NCBI GenBank assembly: GCA_903853805.1
Contig: CAINUN010000025.1
Coordinates: 1-36,191, forward strand
Direction: 5' to 3'
Length of the DNA: 36,191 bases
Origin: an uncultured Bacteroidota bacterium
GTDB lineage: Bacteria > Bacteroidota > Bacteroidia > Chitinophagales > Chitinophagaceae
The translations under genes were made by a program, and so were the position numbers. Under the pieces are notes generated by a model. It was not told the origin of the DNA. It searched no databases and saw only the letters and a list, made by a program, of their open reading frames with translations. Positions 14,621-21,346 of the stretch are shown here, one piece after another. The first letter of the stretch is position 1. Every line of letters begins with the position of its first letter.

Positions 14621-15577
14621 CTAAAGCTTTACATGCCAAGTGGCGGCGGCGGCGCCATTATTTTTGATGTATAGATGGCGGCGGGCATCGGTATAACCAA
14701 GGTCGGATGCCAACACATCTTGCTGACTATGTGGCGGCAACACAATAGCGGGTTGTCCGGGTTCGGGCGTGTCTTTCAAACCATCGGTGCAGAAAAACTG
14801 CTCTTCCCAATCGCTGTCGTTTTTAATAAAAACATGCGCATCCACTTCCATTTTGCGCTTAAGAATATGGTCGGTTTCGCCACTGCTAGTGGCACCGTTA
14901 AAGGCTGTTTGCTGCGAAGATTGTAGCAGGTCAACAGGCATATAATTGCAAATAGTTTTGGGCGTGAGGTAATATTTTACCACAAGTCCGCCATAGTTTT
15001 TAAACATGGCTTGTGCCGCATTGAGGCGCGCCGTTTCTAGCTGTGTAAGCGTGCTGTCAATGGTTCCAAAATTGGTTTGTTGGGCATCGCGCGCAGCTAA
15101 AAGGGCGGTGTTGAATGTGTTGATTTGACCTTTGAGCGTAGCCAAAGACGCATCGGTGCCAATGGCCGACAACAAGCCCGAAATAGCAGCAATGCGACTA
15201 TTGATGCTGCCCGTTTGAAAAGGACTGCGGCGGTGAGGAAACAAGGCTTTATACTTGTTCGACTTTTGGTCGTAAACCACTTGAGTAGCCACATCCCAAG
15301 CCCTTGCTTTATTGCCGGCAAGGTCTTCTATCAGACTCATAAAATTGGCAGTGCCGCCCGAGCTTGTTCCTTTTATACCAATCCAATTGCCGTAGGCAGT
15401 GGCATAAGCAAGGCGAAAGGGGCGATAATATGCATACATGGCTGCAATGTCGGCATCGGCAATGCCGCTATGCAATTGCGTTTCATGTTTTTCAAAAAGA
15501 TCGAAACCGTGCTTAAAATTACCATCGGTAATGGTATCGATGAAGTTGATGGCGTGGGGCCAAGTAGTATCAGACAT
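14621..15577 (-). CDS. Unknown 318-residue protein, GC-rich relative to neighbours
   Basis: I do not recognise a family. The protein has no signal peptide or membrane helix. The N-terminal two thirds look helical (FDLFEKHETQLHSGIADADI, the LRYAT-like RLAYATAYGNWIGIKG, then SRIAAISGLLSAIGTDASLA and a TLTQLETARLNAAQAMFKNY helix). The C-terminal part is strand-rich and ends TDARRHLYIKNNGAAAATWH. A run PHRRSPFQTGSINSR sits between the helices. Base composition is visibly GC-richer than the genes on both sides, suggesting separate origin. Repeat A copy 4 lies behind its stop, and the 41-bp tandem array lies about 150 bp beyond its start. Confidence 0.75.
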   Translation of the reverse strand: MSDTTWPHAINFIDTITDGNFKHGFDLFEKHETQLHSGIADADIAAMYAYYRPFRLAYATAYGNWIGIKGTSSGGTANFMSLIEDLAGNKARAWDVATQVVYDQKSNKYKALFPHRRSPFQTGSINSRIAAISGLLSAIGTDASLATLKGQINTFNTALLAARDAQQTNFGTIDSTLTQLETARLNAAQAMFKNYGGLVVKYYLTPKTICNYMPVDLLQSSQQTAFNGATSSGETDHILKRKMEVDAHVFIKNDSDWEEQFFCTDGLKDTPEPGQPAIVLPPHSQQDVLASDLGYTDARRHLYIKNNGAAAATWHVKL

Positions 15578-15730
15578 ATTTGTTAGGCTTTAAAAAATGA
15601 TACAATCGATTTAAAGATGTCGGTTGCAACTTAAAAATTTTTTGGAAACCAACAAAGTTTTTAGCCCCGTTTTTAGAATAAATATTGAAAACTTTAAACC
15701 CACAGGACCATTTCCCCCAAAAAAACAGAG

Positions 15731-15935
15731 CCTGTGGATTCCACAGAAACGATTCTAAAGAAAAAACCCATCCTGTGCTTTCCACAGACACATTGCTAAG
15801 GAAAAAAACCAAGCTGTGCTTTCCACAGGCGCATTGCTAAGGAAAAAACCCATGCTGTGCTTTCCACAGGCGCATTGCTAAGGAAAAAACCCATGCTGTG
15901 CTTTCCACAGGCGCATTGCCAAGGAAAAAACCTTA
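15731..15935. repeat. Five-unit 41-bp tandem array with a palindrome in each unit
   Basis: Units begin at 15731, 15772, 15813, 15854 and 15895, all exactly 41 bp apart. Each holds CTGTGCTTTCCACAG (the first unit CTGTGGATTCCACAG), a small hairpin, then GCATTGCTAAGG and a six- or seven-A run with CCCAT. The third to fifth units are nearly identical and the first is most diverged. It fills the gap between the divergent unknown gene and TIR gene. There are no spacers, so it is not a CRISPR. Function is unknown. Confidence 0.92.
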
Positions 15936-15963
15936 ACCGATAAGTCTATTTGTAAGGTTTCTT

Positions 15964-16005
15964 TGCAGGATTTGAAGAAAATGGGGAAGTTTGGGGGGTG
16001 GGAAA
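15964..16005. repeat. Dispersed repeat family B, copy 1 (degenerate left half)
   Basis: The right half ATGGGGAAGTTTGGGGGG plus TGGGAAA is identical to copy 2. The left half (TTTGCAGGATTTGAAGAAA) is a diverged form of TTTTTTGGGTTTAAAGGAAA. It directly precedes the TIR gene, and its ATG at 15981 is in frame with it. Confidence 0.75.
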
Positions 16006-16022
16006 AGAATATAAAATTAAAA

Positions 16023-17006
16023 ATGACCAAAAATATGGAATCCAAAGAAATAACGTATTCAGTAGACTTTAAGTATGATGTTGCATTTTCTTTTACTCAA
16101 AAAGATGAAGAATTGGCTAACTCATTATTCTTACTGCTTAAAGACAGATTGAGTTGTTTTATTTACTCTGAAGAACAAAAAAAACTTGCAGGAGGAAATG
16201 GTGAAGATTTATTTAATTCAGTTTTTTCTAAGGAATCAAGAATCGTTGTTATACTATTAAGACAAGAATATGGAAATACAAAATGGACTAGAATAGAAGA
16301 AACTGCTATTAGAAATCGTGGTTTTGAAGAAGGATATGATTTTGTTATTCTTATTCCTACTGAAAATCATATTCCACCGCCAAAATGGCTACCTAAAAAT
16401 AGGCTTTGGATTGGACTTGAAAGATGGGGAGTTGATACGGCCGCTGGTGTAATTGAAGCTAGAGTTCAAGAATTTGGAGGAAATGTAAAAGTTGAAACAA
16501 TAGCAGATAAAGCTGCTAAAATTGAGAATGAATTTCTTGAAAAAAATAAAAGAGAATTTCTATTAAATTCACTTGAAGTAGTGAGTTTAGTAAATGAAGA
16601 ATTAAATAAATTGAAAGGTTTGTTTAAAAAACAAGTTGAAGACATAAATAGTAGTACTAAAAATTGGAAAATTACTTTTCGTGAAAATAATATGGGCGGT
16701 GTTGATATTTTAAGTAATGGATTCATGCTATCATTTCATTATTATGACAACTCTAATAATTCATTATCTAGTTCTTATCTTTATTTGCTAATTGCGAAAG
16801 GTTATAGCGATGAAAACGGTAATTATACTTCATACCATATGGATCATAAATTACTATACAAGTCAGAATTAAGATTTGACATAAATAATTTAAATCAAAA
16901 TGGTTGGTCTAATAGAGAAACAAGGGAAAATTTTATTACGTCCAAAAAATTAGTAGATTTTATGTTTGAAAAATTCATGCCACATCCTACATCAGCCTTA
17001 AGGTAA
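16023..17006 (+). CDS. TIR-domain protein, possible NAD-cleaving defence effector
   Basis: From the ATG at 16023 the protein has 327 residues. The N-terminal ~140 residues form a TIR-like domain: strand one YDVAFSFTQKDEELA, then LSCFIYSEEQKKLAGGNGED, SRIVVILLRQEYG and WTRIEETAIRNRG, where the Glu after WTRI matches the catalytic Glu of TIR NADases. A Lys/Glu-rich helical linker and a ~100-residue unassigned domain (GGVDILSNGFMLSFHYYDNS) follow; the latter may sense a ligand. Bacterial TIR proteins often act in anti-phage systems by NAD depletion, so a defence role is inference. Reading could also begin at 15981 inside repeat B, adding the repeat-coded MGKFGGWE. There is no partner gene such as ThsA, a CBASS cyclase or an Argonaute. 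Confidence 0.8.
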   Translation: MTKNMESKEITYSVDFKYDVAFSFTQKDEELANSLFLLLKDRLSCFIYSEEQKKLAGGNGEDLFNSVFSKESRIVVILLRQEYGNTKWTRIEETAIRNRGFEEGYDFVILIPTENHIPPPKWLPKNRLWIGLERWGVDTAAGVIEARVQEFGGNVKVETIADKAAKIENEFLEKNKREFLLNSLEVVSLVNEELNKLKGLFKKQVEDINSSTKNWKITFRENNMGGVDILSNGFMLSFHYYDNSNNSLSSSYLYLLIAKGYSDENGNYTSYHMDHKLLYKSELRFDINNLNQNGWSNRETRENFITSKKLVDFMFEKFMPHPTSALR

Positions 17007-17074
17007 TTTTTCATTTGTTCCTCAATTCGCAGTAGTTTATCAAATCAGTTTGTCAAATCATTTGCTTCAACCTG

Positions 17075-17150
17075 CCATCATCCACCGCCTCGCCCACCAT
17101 TTGTTTTTTGGGTTTAAAGGAAAAATGGGGAAGTTTGGGGGGTGGGAAAG
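17075..17150. repeat. Dispersed repeat family B, copy 2 (most complete)
   Basis: It comprises a left arm (ATCATCCACCGCC, CGCCCACC), the core CATTTGTTTTTTGGG plus TTTAAAGGAAAAATGGGG, and a G-rich right arm ending GGGGGGTGGG. CCCACC at the left pairs with GGTGGG at the right, and CCATTT pairs with AAATGG, so the unit can fold. It separates the TIR gene from the next lipoprotein and supplies that gene's GTG start. Confidence 0.9.
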
Positions 17151-17801
17151 TTTAAATTACTAAGCGCAATTATTATTGTTTTGGCTTTGGTTTCTTGCAA
17201 GGAAGTGCATACACACCAAGCAAAAAAGGCAATTGAAAATAAATCTAAAATTGAAGCAATTGATTCAAGCAATTACTATTGGCTTTCATTCTTAAAAAGA
17301 GTTAACGAAAAAGATATTTCAAACAAAAACAAAGAGGTATACAGATTTTGTTATGGAGATTTTCAAGGGCATCATACATTCATGTTTATCATAAAAGACG
17401 ACTCAATACCAACTCTTACATTTAAAATCATATTCTCCCATACTGTCTATTGTGATAAAAAAGGTAATTGCCATTTTATAGATAAGGACTCAGTGACACT
17501 TGAATGTACGCAAAATCTTACTGAGAATAAATACTACCATTTTCGTTCATTGTTATGGGGAACTTACTTTTATGCAATTAAAGAAATACCTGAAGATTGC
17601 TATAAGGGTTGGATTATTGACGAAGATGGATATACTTTAGAAACGAGATTTATTAACTGCGATGATAAATGGGAATATAAAAAACTTGATTTCAGAATGA
17701 TGAGAAAAGGTGGTTTTAGTGAAGTTTGGAATTATTTGGTGAATACATCTGACTTAAACAAAAACTATAAACAAGACATGAGGAGTTTATTAATTAAGTA
17801 A
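17142..17801 (+). CDS. Predicted lipoprotein starting inside repeat B, function unknown
   Basis: The 219-residue protein has a lipoprotein signal (KLLSAIIIVLALVSCKE, lipidated Cys in LVSC). No ATG lies in front of the signal in this frame. The only good start is GTG at 17142, inside the right arm of repeat B copy 2, so the first residues MGKF are repeat-coded. The body has several Cys (FCYGDF, YCDKKGNCHF, EDCYKGW, INCDD) and many aromatic residues, suggesting a disulfide-stabilised periplasmic or surface protein. I find no family. It is AT-rich and lies alone in its module between repeat B copies 2 and 3. Confidence 0.7.
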   Translation: MGKFKLLSAIIIVLALVSCKEVHTHQAKKAIENKSKIEAIDSSNYYWLSFLKRVNEKDISNKNKEVYRFCYGDFQGHHTFMFIIKDDSIPTLTFKIIFSHTVYCDKKGNCHFIDKDSVTLECTQNLTENKYYHFRSLLWGTYFYAIKEIPEDCYKGWIIDEDGYTLETRFINCDDKWEYKKLDFRMMRKGGFSEVWNYLVNTSDLNKNYKQDMRSLLIK

Positions 17802-17805
17802 ACAA

Positions 17806-17855
17806 CAATCATCCTCCCACCACACACCATTTGTTTTTTGGGTTTAAAGGAAAAG
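17806..17855. repeat. Dispersed repeat family B, copy 3
   Basis: It has a left arm AATCATCCTCCCACC, then ACACCATTTGTTTTTTGGG and TTTAAAGGAAAAGG. The G-rich right arm is missing. The stop codon of the minus-strand DUF2442 gene lies 4 bp beyond it. Confidence 0.88.
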
Positions 17856-17858
17856 GAA

Positions 17859-18092
17859 TCAGGCAGTCATTTCTTTATGGAATAGCAGAAAACCCTCAGC
17901 ACTTAGATCTTCATCAAGTTCTTCCCAATGCAGCCATTGCCCGTTGTTCCATAATTCATATCGAAGCCTTTGTTCTGGTGTGCCTTTTTGCAGATTAGGA
18001 TACCAACTTATAGGGGTGCCAACAATCCTTTGGTCGTTGAACGCCACAAAAATCCGTTCTTCGTCAAACCATATTTTTTGAATTGTCAACAT
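17859..18092 (-). CDS. DUF2442 protein, second copy of the pair
   Basis: The 77-residue protein shows the family pattern of another DUF2442 branch: FNDQRIVGTPISWYPNLQKG, TPEQRLRYELW and a C-terminal LHWEELDEDLSAEGFL. The ISWYP and LDEDLSxEG signatures are strong. It follows its DUF4160 partner by 6 bp on the same strand. It is not a recent duplicate of the DUF2442 at 13.0 kb, since the two share only family-level similarity. Role is unknown; the recurring two-gene arrangement suggests a toxin-antitoxin-like pair. Confidence 0.88.
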   Translation of the reverse strand: MLTIQKIWFDEERIFVAFNDQRIVGTPISWYPNLQKGTPEQRLRYELWNNGQWLHWEELDEDLSAEGFLLFHKEMTA

Positions 18093-18098
18093 AGTGTT

Positions 18099-18332
18099 TT
18101 ATTTATTGAAATATTCTTTCCAACGTTCGATAATCACCTCTTTATTTTCTTCAATTATGCTTTCGGCAAGGTAAATATCCTTTGACTTGATGCCATTGTT
18201 TTCAATCAGTTTCACGCTTTCTACTTCAAACTTTGCCGTTCCATCCGCATTTTTTATGTGGATATGAATCGTCAAATGTTCATTACTAAAAAAGAAAAAG
18301 CGAATACCAAATAAACGAAACAACTCAGGCAT
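18099..18332 (-). CDS. DUF4160 protein, intact second copy
   Basis: The ATG at 18332 gives 77 residues (MPELFRLFGIRFFFFSNEHL then TIHIHIKNADGTAKFEVE), aligned at its start with MPEISRFFGIIIRMYFGDHN of the broken copy at 12.7 kb. The upstream frame extension of 14 residues lies outside the family. The C-terminus EENKEVIIERWKEYF matches the region that is cut off in the other copy. It precedes DUF2442 by 6 bp in one operon, and repeat B copy 4 lies 38 bp upstream of its start. Confidence 0.85.
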   Translation of the reverse strand: MPELFRLFGIRFFFFSNEHLTIHIHIKNADGTAKFEVESVKLIENNGIKSKDIYLAESIIEENKEVIIERWKEYFNK

Positions 18333-18370
18333 AAACTTATGATTTCCCTTCAAAGTTATGAATTTGTAAC

Positions 18371-18410
18371 GCACCTCCCACCATTAGTTTTTTGGATTTA
18401 ATGGAAAAAT
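18371..18410. repeat. Dispersed repeat family B, copy 4 (degenerate)
   Basis: CACCTCCCACCATTAG, then TTTTTTGGATTTAATGGAAAAATA. It differs from the core at several positions and lacks the right arm. It lies between the DUF4160 start and the YoeB-like stop. Confidence 0.8.
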
Positions 18411-18431
18411 ACAACCCAAGTCATTGCCGCA

Positions 18432-18713
18432 TTATTCGTAATGCCCTTTGCAGCTAATGATTTCAATATCGCCGTTGGTGGCTATTCTGTAAATAAGGCG
18501 GTGTTCTTCAGTAATTCTTCTGCTCCAACAACCCTGTAAACCATGCTTCAATGCTTCGGGTTTTCCTTTTCCTTCAAATGAGTTACGACTGATGTCTTTG
18601 AGCAATTCGCAAATTCGTTTAAAGATATTTCGATTGACAATAGCCCAATTGGAGAAATCTTCAAAAGCATCTCTGTGAAAAACAAACTTTTTATGGTGCT
18701 TAAAGTTTTTCAA
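18432..18713 (-). CDS. YoeB/Txe-family mRNA-cleaving toxin
   Basis: The YoeB fold signature is complete: NRNIFKRICELLKDISRNSF, EGKGKPEALKHGLQG, CWSRRITEEHRLIYRI and the C-terminal CKGHYE with the catalytic His-Tyr pair. YoeB binds the ribosome and cuts mRNA at the A site. There is no ATG in front of the domain. TTG at 18713 gives 93 residues, the usual length, and overlaps the antitoxin gene by 14 bp. Another TTG at 18747-18749 would add 12 non-family residues. The gene ends 22 bp from repeat B copy 4. Confidence 0.92.
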   Translation of the reverse strand: MKNFKHHKKFVFHRDAFEDFSNWAIVNRNIFKRICELLKDISRNSFEGKGKPEALKHGLQGCWSRRITEEHRLIYRIATNGDIEIISCKGHYE

Positions 18714-18960
18714 GAATAATTTGGTCGAGTTCTGCTTCGGTGAAAGCAATGGTGTGCTCTTTTTGATTCATGTCGGCAAGACATTTTTCCATTCTTTGTA
18801 GGCTTTGGGCAGGAGTTTCTTTCTTCGTTAAGTCAAAATCTTCGGCAGCAGAAACCGAAATCTGAATTTGGTTGCTGTGCTTAAACAACTTTTTAAGCAT
18901 AGCCAAAAAACCACTGTTGAGTTCGCCAGGTTTAATAACAAAGGTTGTTTCCATTGACAT
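18700..18960 (-). CDS. Antitoxin partner of the YoeB-like toxin
   Basis: This 86-residue protein lies directly upstream of and overlapping the YoeB-like toxin. Its N-terminal half (VIKPGELNSGFLAMLKKLFK) could form the DNA-binding or dimerising part, and the acidic C-terminus (TEAELDQIILEKL) is the likely toxin-binding helix. It does not look like a classical YefM sequence, so the assignment rests mainly on operon position and size. The start may be 18960 or two codons later at a second ATG. Confidence 0.8.
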   Translation of the reverse strand: MSMETTFVIKPGELNSGFLAMLKKLFKHSNQIQISVSAAEDFDLTKKETPAQSLQRMEKCLADMNQKEHTIAFTEAELDQIILEKL

Positions 18961-19011
18961 TATTTAATGAAAACAAAAGTAAACCTGTTTTTTCATCTTG
19001 CAAACAAACAA

Positions 19012-19064
19012 TGATTACCGCTCACCATTTGTTTTTTGGGTTTAAAGGAAAAATGGGGAAGTGC
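19012..19064. repeat. Dispersed repeat family B, copy 5
   Basis: GATTACCGCTCACC, CATTTGTTTTTTGGG, then TTTAAAGGAAAAATGGGG and AAGTG. The core is identical to copies 2 and 6. It lies 51 bp before the YoeB antitoxin start and 9 bp from the RelE-like stop. Confidence 0.9.
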
Positions 19065-19073
19065 TAAAAATGA

Positions 19074-19331
19074 TTAATCATAAATATCTTTCCTGTGCCC
19101 GATTCTTATGATGGTTACGATTTTTATTTTGTCTTCAATAGAATAAACAACACGATAATTGCCTACTCTTATTCTCCAATAATGATGGTGAACTCCTGCC
19201 AATTTTTTCACCCCTATGGGTCTTGTATTCATTTGAAGTAATTCGATAGCAATTAGCACTTTTTCTAGCTCCTTATTGGGGAGTTTAAGCAGTTCTTTTC
19301 TTGCCGAATCTTTAAAAGAAACTAAAAACAT
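19074..19331 (-). CDS. RelE/ParE-family toxin
   Basis: This 85-residue protein has the compact RelE/ParE layout: an N-terminal strand MFLVSFKDSARKELLKLP, a helix, then KKLAGVHHHYWRIRVGNYRV and VYSIEDKIKIVTIIRIGHRK with the basic residues expected of an RNase-type member. The GxHHxWRIRVGNYRVVY segment is the most conserved part of this family. The antitoxin gene ends 6 bp upstream on the same strand. Whether it cuts mRNA (RelE) or poisons gyrase (ParE) cannot be decided; the motif pattern favours RelE. Confidence 0.92.
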   Translation of the reverse strand: MFLVSFKDSARKELLKLPNKELEKVLIAIELLQMNTRPIGVKKLAGVHHHYWRIRVGNYRVVYSIEDKIKIVTIIRIGHRKDIYD

Positions 19332-19337
19332 AGAGCA

Positions 19338-19514
19338 CTATTTCTTTGCCTTTTTGCTGATTTCTTTTTTGATTGATTCTAAAGAAAACTCTTTTTCATG
19401 GATGCGGGCTTCAGCAACTAAAACATCGAGCAAGTCTTCTATGTTTTCGTTTTTAGAAGAAAGATAACTAAGGTCAACTTGTGCTATTCTTTTACCGCTT
19501 TTTTCATCCGACAT
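19338..19514 (-). CDS. Antitoxin partner of the RelE-like toxin
   Basis: From the ATG at 19514 the protein has 58 residues; an upstream ATG at 19532 would add six. The middle is helical and acidic (NENIEDLLDVLVAEARIHEK) and the C-terminus is Lys-rich. It is identified by size, charge pattern and its position 6 bp before the RelE-like toxin. Similar short proteins accompany RelE/ParE toxins in Bacteroidota. Confidence 0.8.
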   Translation of the reverse strand: MSDEKSGKRIAQVDLSYLSSKNENIEDLLDVLVAEARIHEKEFSLESIKKEISKKAKK

Positions 19515-19608
19515 GATAGTTAATCCTTTCATTGTTTTCTGTTTGATTCAAAGATAAAAGAAACTTTTTGAAAAATATTCTACTAGATTGTAGCAGTATG
19601 ATGCTTCG

Positions 19609-19675
19609 TCCTGTAATCATCCACCGCCCCGTCCAGCATTTGTTTTTTGGGTTTAAAGGAAAAATGGGGAAGTTG
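19609..19675. repeat. Dispersed repeat family B, copy 6 (right end of the island)
   Basis: Left arm AATCATCCACCGCC and CCGTCCAG, then CATTTGTTTTTTGGG and TTTAAAGGAAAAATGGGG plus AAGTT. It closes the cassette series; the housekeeping POT transporter begins about 70 bp later. Confidence 0.9.
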
Positions 19676-19741
19676 ACATTGCCTGCATACAAATTTCTAA
19701 AGCAAGTAATTACTTCATAGATTCTCAATATCTTCGTCAGC

Positions 19742-21301
19742 ATGCAAGCAACCGGAAATAACGAAGGCACAGAATTGCTCACTGCTAACAGTAATGCCGC
19801 ACTAGAAAAGATTCAATCCTTTTCAGGAAAATATCCCAAACAAATATGGGCTTTGTTTTTCTCGGAAATGTGGGAGCGTTTTTGTTTTTATGGCATGCGT
19901 GGCATGCTCACCTTTTTTATGGTGAATCAACTCTTTATGCAGCAAGACAAGGCAAACCTGCAATATGGTGCCACACAAGCTTTTGTTTATGCATTTACAT
20001 TTATTGGTGGCTTGTTTGCCGATAAAATTCTAGGGTTTAGAAAATCTCTTTTTTGGGGAGGTTTGTTAATGATAGCCGGTAGTTTAATATTGGCATACGA
20101 TCCTCGTGCGTTCTTCTTTTGGGGCATTAGTTTTACGGTAATTGGCACTGGCTTTTTCAAACCCAATATATCTACCATGGTGGGTGCTTTATACAAAACA
20201 AATGACCCAAGAAGAGATGCAGGTTTCTCTTTGTTTTATTCGGGTATCAATATTGGTGCATTGCTAGGTGGTTATGTTTGTATTGCTGTTGGCAAAGGAG
20301 ATTTAGGCAGTAGCATTATACCGGAAGCACTTCGTTGGAATGTGGCTTTTGGTTTTGCTGCATTAGTTATGGCTATTAGTTTGCTCACCTTTGTTTTCAC
20401 CCAAAAAACAATGGGACCCATAGGGCTTTCTCCATCGAAAAATGAAGCAGGTAAAAAAACATCTTGGAAGGTTTGGGCAACTTTTATTGGTTCGCTTGCA
20501 GTCATTCCAATCATCATGAAAATGGTTTCAAAAACCGAGTACACCGATTATTTCATGTACACTATCGGTCCATTCACCTTGATTTATTTGATTTATGAAA
20601 TGACAAAACATACCAAAGTGGAAGTGCAGAAATTAGGCGCTGCTATGGTCTTCATATTGTTCTCTATATTGTTTTGGGCTTTTTATGAACAGAGTGGGGG
20701 GTCACTTAGTTTGTTTGCTGCCAATAACTTGAATAAAGAACTCATGGGCGGAATGATACATGCCGACCCTAATGGAGTGAATAATTCTGCCAATGCATTG
20801 TTTGTCATCATCTTTTCCCCATTGTTAGGTTTGCTTTGGATAGGGATGAACAAGAGGAAAATAGAACCCAATACGATTGTAAAATTCGGAATCGGATTTA
20901 TAGTACTTGCCTTGGCGTTCTATGTTTTTTATACCACTCGCTTCTTTGCTGATGTCAAAGGCATTACCTCGCTCGATATCTTTACCCTTGCCTATTTCGT
21001 AATCACCTTTGGGGAATTGTGTATCTCACCAATTGGCTTGTCTATTATGACCAAACTCTCTCCACAAAGATTGCAGGGCGTAATGATGGGCATGTGGTTT
21101 TTGGCAAGTGCTTATGGTCAATATGTTGCAGGTATTTTAGGAGCAAATATTGCAAGTGCATCCGCTAAGTCAACCAATCTTGAAGCCTTGCAGGTATATT
21201 GTGATGGTTATAAACAACTCGCCATATATGCCTTAATTCTTGGTGTCATTATGATTGCCATTTCACCATTAGTAAAGAAATGGATGCACGGAGTGAAGTA
21301 A
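19742..21301 (+). CDS. POT-family proton-coupled peptide transporter
   Basis: The 519-residue membrane protein has about 12-14 hydrophobic helices. The first carries the POT/PTR signature SEMWERFCFYGMRGMLTFFM (ExxERFxYYG-like), essential for proton coupling. A GTGFFKPNIS segment and DAGFSLFYSGINIGALLGG further confirm the family. It imports di- and tripeptides across the inner membrane. A TATCTTCG -7-like box at 19729-19736 lies right before the ATG. The secreted peptidases in this window could supply its substrates, but that link is only inference. Confidence 0.95.
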   Translation: MQATGNNEGTELLTANSNAALEKIQSFSGKYPKQIWALFFSEMWERFCFYGMRGMLTFFMVNQLFMQQDKANLQYGATQAFVYAFTFIGGLFADKILGFRKSLFWGGLLMIAGSLILAYDPRAFFFWGISFTVIGTGFFKPNISTMVGALYKTNDPRRDAGFSLFYSGINIGALLGGYVCIAVGKGDLGSSIIPEALRWNVAFGFAALVMAISLLTFVFTQKTMGPIGLSPSKNEAGKKTSWKVWATFIGSLAVIPIIMKMVSKTEYTDYFMYTIGPFTLIYLIYEMTKHTKVEVQKLGAAMVFILFSILFWAFYEQSGGSLSLFAANNLNKELMGGMIHADPNGVNNSANALFVIIFSPLLGLLWIGMNKRKIEPNTIVKFGIGFIVLALAFYVFYTTRFFADVKGITSLDIFTLAYFVITFGELCISPIGLSIMTKLSPQRLQGVMMGMWFLASAYGQYVAGILGANIASASAKSTNLEALQVYCDGYKQLAIYALILGVIMIAISPLVKKWMHGVK

Positions 21302-21317
21302 AATAGTTTTTCAACCC

Positions 21318-21325
21318 TACTTTTG
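21318..21325 (+). promoter_or_regulatory. -7 element before the biotin carrier gene
   Basis: TACTTTTG matches TAnnTTTG and ends 21 bp before the ATG at 21347. No clear -33 box is visible. Confidence 0.4.
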
Positions 21326-21346
21326 TCGACTTAAAATTTAGCTTTC

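Noticed and set aside
15731-15935. Tandem 41-bp repeats as a CRISPR array
   Set aside because: The units follow each other directly with no unique spacers, and no cas gene is in the window.
15964-19675. A classical integron with attC sites
   Set aside because: Layout is similar, but the repeats lack the RYYYAAC and GTTRRRY core sites (GTTTAAA is not GTTRRRY) and no tyrosine integrase is present.
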